From Pigoraptor vietnamica (lineage: Eukaryota > Opisthokonta > Filasterea), in contig CALSCQ010000771.1 in the NCBI GenBank assembly GCA_943704525.1, forward strand, positions 1 through 12,500: a DNA stretch of 12,500 bases. The letters run 5' to 3'. The notes beneath the pieces were generated by a model. The model was given only the letters and a program-made list of their open reading frames with translations. It ran no database searches and was not told the origin of the DNA. The first letter of the stretch is position 1. Each line of letters opens with the position of its first letter. Both the position numbers and the translations under genes were made by a program. Of the stretch, positions 6,801 through 12,500 are shown piece by piece.

Positions 6801-9800
6801 AGCTGTCGAAGGCGCGCTCCCACATGCGCATCAGCGCGTCCCAGTCGCCCTCCACCGGCGGCCGTGGCTTCGGAGTCGCCGTGGCCGTTGGGACGGGCGC
6901 TGCGGTTGGCGTGGCGACGGGAACGGCCGTGGGCACAGGCCCCGCCGTGCTGGTGGCTGCAGCTGTTCCCGAGGGCTCGGTTGGGACGCCTGCGAAGCGT
7001 ACAACCATCTCGTCCCCCACGTCGCTGGCGGGCAAGAAGACGCCCACCCACTCGACGGGTCCAAACGAGCGGCGCGTGCGCGTAATCCACACGTTGCGGA
7101 GATCGATCGAGGCGGAAGCGCTTGAGGCGTCGGAAATTTCGGCTCCGAGGTCCGAGATGCGGAGCCCGGTCGTGCTGATGCGCACAAACGCGTGCGGGGC
7201 ACCCGACAGCGACGGACGGAGGGCTGCGAGCGACGCCACCAGACGGCCGTCGCCCGTCATTGCGACCCCATCCGCGCCCACGTCGAGCGTATCCACGTCG
7301 CCGCGCGTTGCGGAGCGGCTGTCCCACACTCCATCGGGCGTGCTGTCCGTGTCCTCAACGTCGTCCACGAGCATGTCGGGGAGCCCGTCGTCCGCCGGAC
7401 CCGACAGCCACACGAGGTGCGCAAGCTTGTGCGTCTGAACGCTGTCGAGGAGGGAGAGCGTTGGATCGCCGAGGGGCGTTGCGTGGATGAACGACGCCGT
7501 GAACGACACGAACTGTCCGCTGAGCGACGAAGTCATCTCCCACCGAACCATGCCCACCGAGTGCGCGGCCACGTCGCCCATCTCCACGGTCAGGCTCGGC
7601 GTCACTGGCTGCGCCCCCACGCTCGACCCCGCGATGTTGAAGTGCACGAGCAGGCCCTTCTTGTTGTCCACGATCACGGGCTGCCCTGTCGACAGCCGCA
7701 GCTTGTGCGCCGCGCCGTTGCCGCTGTTCTGCACGAGCACCGCGAGCCAGAAGGGCACCGGCTGTTCGACGGCGTCCGTGAAGGGGTCGTCCGACGTCAC
7801 GTACTGGTCCAAGAAGTAGTGGATGTTCAGCGCGGGGTCCGGCACCACCGTGATGTCCGCGGGGCTGAGATCCGCCGCAAGGGAGGCGCCGTTCAGCCGG
7901 TACGTCACGTGGCCGCCCACACGGTAGTCCGCGGGTGCGTCGACGGCCGCCGTGTGGCGCGGCACAATCAGCCAGTGCAGCGTGCCCGAGCCGCCCATCG
8001 CCAGCGTCGTGAGCGATCCGTCGGAGAACCCAGTCCCCGCTGGCGAACCCACGGCGAAGCGGTCGCTGACGTCCACCGCGACGCCGTCGGCGCCCGTTGC
8101 CCAGAACGAGATTGTCACGCTCAGCTCGGACAGCATGGATGCGCCGTCGTTGTCGATCTCCAGCGTCGCCTCGAAAGCGCGACGCGCAAACGTCGTCGAC
8201 TGCGCAATGACGATGCGCACCGCCGCACACACGCCCACGTCCGGCGGCTGCGATTCCTGCGCGATGAGGTCGTTGACGGCCGCGGTGGTTGCGGCGGCGA
8301 GGCTCACGTAGCCCTGCGCGCGTGCCTCTGCGGAGCGTGCGCGAAGGTGGGCGTTGGCGTCGGCGATTTCAGTCCACGCGGGGTTGCTCGGGTCCGCGAC
8401 GCCGACACCGAGAGACCCGGCGGCCGTGGCGTTGAAGAGCTCCAGGAATGTGGACGCGATGGGGACGGGGACGTCCTGCGGGAGCGAGTCGAGGAGTGCG
8501 TCTGCCTCTGACGGGGCGATGAGCACCTGCATGTCGCTCGTGTCCGACGTCGCGTTGCGGACGAGCGCCAGCCACCAACTCGCATTTGGCATGAAGATCA
8601 CGAGGCGGCCGTCGCCAAACAGCACCTCGGAAATGCGCCGCGCGTGGTGGACGTCGAGCACCGCCTGCAGGTAGTTCAGCATCACGCGCTCCTTCTCCGA
8701 CACGCTGCCCGGCGCGCTCGCCTTGCCGCACGCGACGGCCTCCGTGAGCGCCGCGACGCAGGCACCCGACAGCTTGACGTACTTGTACGCGGGGAATGCC
8801 GCGCCGACGATGTTGGCGAGTCCGCCGGCGAACACTGCAAGTTGACGACGTACGCCGCGATGCCGTCGACGCCGGTGTCGGCGGCGAGCGCGGCCTTGAG
8901 GGTGGCGGCGCTGGGTGGGCAGCCGCCCGCCGCGCTCATGGCGTTGGGTGAGATGCAGATTGGCGACGAGCAAGACGACAGCGACTGCTCCGGCGGCGGC
9001 GGCGCACTTCCGGCGTACGGCACGATCCCCGAGAACAGCTCCGAGGCGCTCGGTTGGGGTCCCAGCAGTCCGACTTCCTGGTATTCTGGAGGAAGCGTGC
9101 CGCCAATGCCACTGCCACCGACGCTCACCGCACTCGTCACGCACGGCTCGTCGCGCACAAGCAAGATGGCGCCGACGTCGGGGCGCAGGCCGCCGCAGTT
9201 GACAAAGTACTGGTAGGTCAGGCTGCCGCAGCCGTACGTGGGTGCGACCGAGCGCCGAGTCTGACCTGCGTCGCCCTTCTGCGTGACGCGCACGACGACC
9301 AGCATGGACGACATGGCCTCGAGGGTGACGGGTCCGACGTGACGTGGAACGCGAGGAACGGGTGATCGAGGGCGTCCGCGAGGATGGAGAACAGGTCTGC
9401 GCTGATGAGGCCGTGGTTTGTGACGTTGAAGACGAGCGTATCGACCTCGCCGCGCTCCAGCGGGCCCAGGTTGACCGTCGGCGGGGTGATGACCACCACG
9501 GGCGCGGGGACGTGCGTCTCAAAGGTCGCCTCGAGCTGCAGCTCGTACGTGTCCTCGATATCGACGGGGACGATGGTCCACTTGTAGGTCACCGCCCGGT
9601 AGGGCAGGAAGACGCGGAAGGACTGGCTGCCCGGCGCCAACAGGAACACGGAGCGGAAGGGCGCGTGGCGCTGCGCAGAAACGTCCAGCTGGTACCACGC
9701 CTCCACGAGGCCCTCAAACGTCACGGTCCCGGAACTGTCCGTGGTCAGCGACACCGCACTGCCGTCGGCGGCCGCGCGGAGCGTCACGAGCGCGCCGTCG

Positions 9801-12500
9801 ACAAGCGGGCTACCGTCGGCAAAGTACGAAAACTCGTCCTGGACGGCAATCGTGAGGACGGCGGCACGGTCCGATGTGACCTCGAGCTGCGCAAGGGTGT
9901 GGGTTAGTGACAGGGTGAGTCCAACGACACACAGCACACACCCACGCACGTGCGCTGCGTATGCCAACTCACTTCCACAGGGATTTCCTGCTGCGCGGCG
10001 CCGGCGGCGACCACAATGGCGGCCGTGAGCTTGGTGAGGGGCTGCTCCACGTCCGCATCGACCGCGATTGTCCACGTGGCGGACGAGCCGGGCGGCAGTG
10101 CAGCGGCGACGCCCGACGCGGACACGATGGTGAACGTGCTTCCGTCTGCCGTTGGCGGGGGGAGCAGCAGCGCCGGCGGTGCGTCCGTGACCAGGTCACC
10201 CGTGTTGGCAACGGACACGGTGAAGAAGGTCCTACTGCCCCTGACGACGGCACCCCGGATGGCCGGCGGAGAGGCCTCGAGGCGCGGGGCTTTGTCGACG
10301 ACGGCGATCTGCGAACGGGGATGAGTGTCATTGCTTGGGTACGGTCGAAACTGCCGCACCCAGGTTGATCGCGCCCAATGTCTGCGCGAGAGTAGAAATG
10401 GACTTCACACGCAGCGCATCCAACGCACCTGCAGCTGCAGCACGGCCTCTGCGCCCTGATTCGACCGGAAGCGCACCGTGGCGAGCCCCAGTGCAGCGCG
10501 TGCAATCGTCACATCGATGGACAACGCCATCTCTTCGCCGGCTTCGAGGCTCGCCTGCGGCATTTGCACGACCACCGTGCCCGTGGACGCAGGGACTCTG
10601 CGCACCTCGTACGCGAGGCCGTCCACACGCGATGCGCCCGTGTTGCGGAGGGTACGCGACACCAGCGCAGATCCCGGGTTCATCGCGATGCACGCCGTCG
10701 CCCCGCCCCCAATCGCTATGCCATACAGCTCAAAGGAGTCTTGCACTGGCAACGCGGCGCCGTTTGCACGCCGGGCCGCAAGTAGCGCCGCCACGACCGA
10801 CGGGTGCCCCGCAAAAATGCCGAAAACGCCGGCGTCTGTTGGGGCCGGCATGTGGACGACGCTGAAGCGACCGCTGCCGTCCGTCCAAACGGAGTACGAG
10901 CGCGGCAAAGACGCATTCGAGTGGACGACCACGGCCACGTTCACGTAGTAATCGACCGGCATCAGCGTGCGCGAACGCGGGAACAGCGTGACTGCACCGT
11001 TGATCTGGATGGCCGGGGCATTGGGCGTGCTGCCAACCCGCGGCGAACCGTCGGCAATACGGCACGAGGCATCGTAGAGGGGCGGAACCGAGAGCAAGAA
11101 CGACAGCTCGTCGGTGCCGGCGTCGTTGCGTGCGACCACGACGACCTCGTACGCCTCAGGGGAAGCCACGGGGCGGTCCCACGTGACGGCGCCGGTGCGT
11201 GCGTCGACCTCGAGGCCGTCCGGACCCATCTTCAGCGCAAATGACGGCTGCGATGAGCCTGCCTCCATGCGCACCACGAGCGCAAATGGCCGCTTCTCCT
11301 CGGCAACGACGGTCGTGTGCGCCAGGGGCACAAATTTGGGCGGCAGCAGCTGAACGTCGCACGCGTCTCCGACCCATCCAGCGTCGCACTCGCAACGACC
11401 CAAGCGACAGGCGCCGTTCGTGCATGCGGAGCACGGCGGAATGATCGAGACGATAATGCCGTTGCTCGACTCGACTCTCGCCATCGCGTTGCCCACCCTC
11501 GCCGAAACAGTGACGTAGGTGGCGGAGCGATACGTGCCCTTGAGGGGCGGCGCCTCGCAAGACAGGGTTGCACTGGATGTAATGAGGGCGTCCGTGGTGA
11601 GCGAGGGCAAACCCGAAAAGGCGAACTCGCACCACACCTTGACCGACTGCCCCATCGCGTCGATCGGAATCCATCCGATGGCCAGCGTGAGCGTCACCGC
11701 CCCGTCGACGCTGATCATGACGTACGATGGCATCACGGCCAGCAGTGTGGGCGACGCGCAGGCGCTGCCCCCGCAGTCGCTCTTGGCTGTGCATGCAGGG
11801 CCCGACCACCCGTCGCGGCAGTTGCACACACCCGAGACGGCGTCACAGTCGCCACCCGCAGCGCTGCACGGGTCGCAGACGCCGCTGCAGCCTTGGCCGT
11901 AGCGGCCGGCGGGGCACGGCGTGTCGCAGAGCGTCCCAATCCATCCGGGTTGGCACGTGCAGGCGCCGGTGAAGCGGTCGCACGACACGGCATTGGCGCA
12001 CGCGCACATGGAGGCGCAGTTTGGCCCAAAGAGGCCGCGCGGGCATGGCCGGGGAGGTCGCAGGTGGGTCCGGTCCAGCCCGCGTCGCAGCTGGTTGTTG
12101 AAGGTGGCGCTGACGAGTCCTGCGCAGGAATGGGTTAGTTCCGCATGCGCTTGATCTCTGCTCCCTGCCGTCGATGGCAGACGGAAAATGCATGCATGGC
12201 GGGCTAACACACAGCAGACGCACCTCCATGGTGACGGCGCACGCAGCGTCGCCGCACCGCGCCCCAATGACGAACGACGCGACGTGGCAACCGGCTGCGC
12301 AGTCGCTGAACTGGAGCGCAATGTGGTTGATGCCGGCGTGAAGCAGGTCCGTGACATTGCCGCGCCACCAGGACGAAGAGCAGCCGGTGTCCGTCACGAC
12401 GTTCTGTCCGTTCACGTACACTGCGAAGTCGTCGTCCACAAGCGCGTAGAACAGGGCCTCGTCGGGGACAGCGTCGAGGCGGAAGGTGGCCCTGCGGTGA
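6754..12500 (-). CDS. giant multidomain secreted/surface protein with EGF, IPT and bacterial-like modules (5' end missing)
   Basis: Exons 12224-12500 (partial), 10429-12119, 9973-10308 and 6754-9886, all joined in phase 0, give about 1,812 residues. In order: a galactose-binding-like jelly roll (DDDFAVYVNG, then NVTDLLHAGINHIALQF); three EGF modules (CDAGWTGPTC, CPRGLFGPNC, CPAGRYGQGC; about 11765-12119); an IPT/TIG-like domain (about 11445-11750); a fourth EGF (about 11352-11438); a putative Ig domain (GLEVDARTGAVTW); then beta-rich modules to about 6990. These include a carboxypeptidase-regulatory-like fold (VTLRAAADGSAVSLTTDSSG) and the landmarks TYKWTIVPVDIEDTY, YFLDQYVTSDDPFTDAV and DDGLPDMLVDD. 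A Pro/Thr-rich stalk and a Cys/Arg tail close the protein. No transmembrane segment is visible. Three single-base frame breaks must be bridged. Role unknown; adhesion or matrix is an inference. Confidence 0.82.
8834..8838 (-). other. frame break 3 in the giant gene (one base missing)
   Basis: Upstream coding reads GIAAYVVNLQ and then enters a wrong frame. One base earlier on the template, the frame reads VFAGGLANIVGAAF and stays open to the stop at 6754. The smallest explanation is a single base lost at CAG-TG. The last exon (6754-9886) is 3,133 bases and needs exactly two added bases to be a whole number of codons, matching this lesion plus the one near 9330. Confidence 0.75.
9327..9332 (-). 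other. frame break 2 in the giant gene (one base missing)
   Basis: The sequence FLAFHVTSDP continues in the wrong frame. Shifting back one base gives VTLEAMSSMLVVVRVT, which fits the beta-strand pattern and runs into CGSLTYQYFVNC. One missing base in GACCC-GTC explains it. Coding bias shifts to the new frame at the same point. Confidence 0.8.
12049..12056 (-). other. frame break 1 in the giant gene (one base missing in a C run)
   Basis: The EGF module SCDAGWTGPTCD is read in one frame and the next module CPRGLFGPNCASMC in another. The switch falls on a run of four C on the coding strand, where a fifth C would restore frame. The exon (10429-12119) is bounded by phase-0 splice sites but is 1,691 bases, one short of a multiple of three. 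Confidence 0.82.

Noticed and set aside
7192-8511. Plus-strand open frame of 439 codons opposite the giant gene
   Set aside because: It is an Arg/His/Val-rich shadow of the minus-strand coding frame, with no domain and no support from splice signals.
8835-8853. A 19-base mini-intron (minus strand GTACGT...CTTGCAG) at the third frame break
   Set aside because: It has canonical ends, but removing 19 bases does not restore the downstream frame, and other introns here are at least 68 bases.
8834-12056. Programmed -1 frameshifting in the giant gene
   Set aside because: All three breaks fit a -1 slip, but the local sequences share no slippery heptamer and I saw no common downstream structure. Single-base sequence errors or lesions are simpler.

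Overview
The window is nuclear DNA from a GC-rich eukaryote, probably a protist. Conserved genes are cut by short introns (about 68-331 bases) with GTGCGT/GTGAGT donors and CAG acceptors. Codons favour G or C in the third position, and dinucleotide microsatellites are frequent in noncoding DNA. There are no bacterial operon features. Animal-style content (a carrier closest to the UCP5/SLC25A14-30 branch, and tandem MEGF-like EGF modules) would fit a holozoan such as a choanoflagellate. That is an inference; I cannot name the species.

Layout. Positions 1-115 are a pure (AC)n tract. A short coding-like stretch at 117-184 (+) may be the last exon of a gene entering from the left. Positions 214-861 (-) hold the first four exons of a mitochondrial carrier gene; the rest lies left of the window. 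A 654-base divergent intergenic region follows, with two CACGTG boxes and (TG)n and (AG)n tracts. VPS4, the ESCRT-III disassembly ATPase, occupies 1516-4445 (+) in nine exons that join to an intact 447-residue protein. VPS4 converges, across 540 noncoding bases, with an intron-less membrane-anchored kelch-type beta-propeller gene at 4986-6611 (-). Behind it on the same strand, 142 bases away, is the 3' end of a giant secreted or surface protein gene (6754 to beyond 12500, -).

The giant gene is the most interesting item. From N to C terminus the window shows a galactose-binding-like jelly roll, three MEGF-type EGF modules, an IPT/TIG-like domain, a fourth EGF module, a putative Ig (He_PIG-like) domain, and then about 1,400 residues of beta-rich modules. 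From memory, these modules resemble very large secreted bacterial proteins. A Pro/Thr-rich stalk and a short basic, cysteine-containing tail close the protein. The reading frame breaks at three places (near 12052, 9330 and 8836). Each break looks like one missing base, and exon lengths independently agree with one loss in one exon and two in another. I take these to be sequence errors or very recent lesions.

No shared pathway links the genes. VPS4 acts on endosomal ESCRT-III, the carrier in the mitochondrial inner membrane, and the kelch and giant proteins at the membrane or outside the cell. All product names rest on motifs and family knowledge; no database search was possible.
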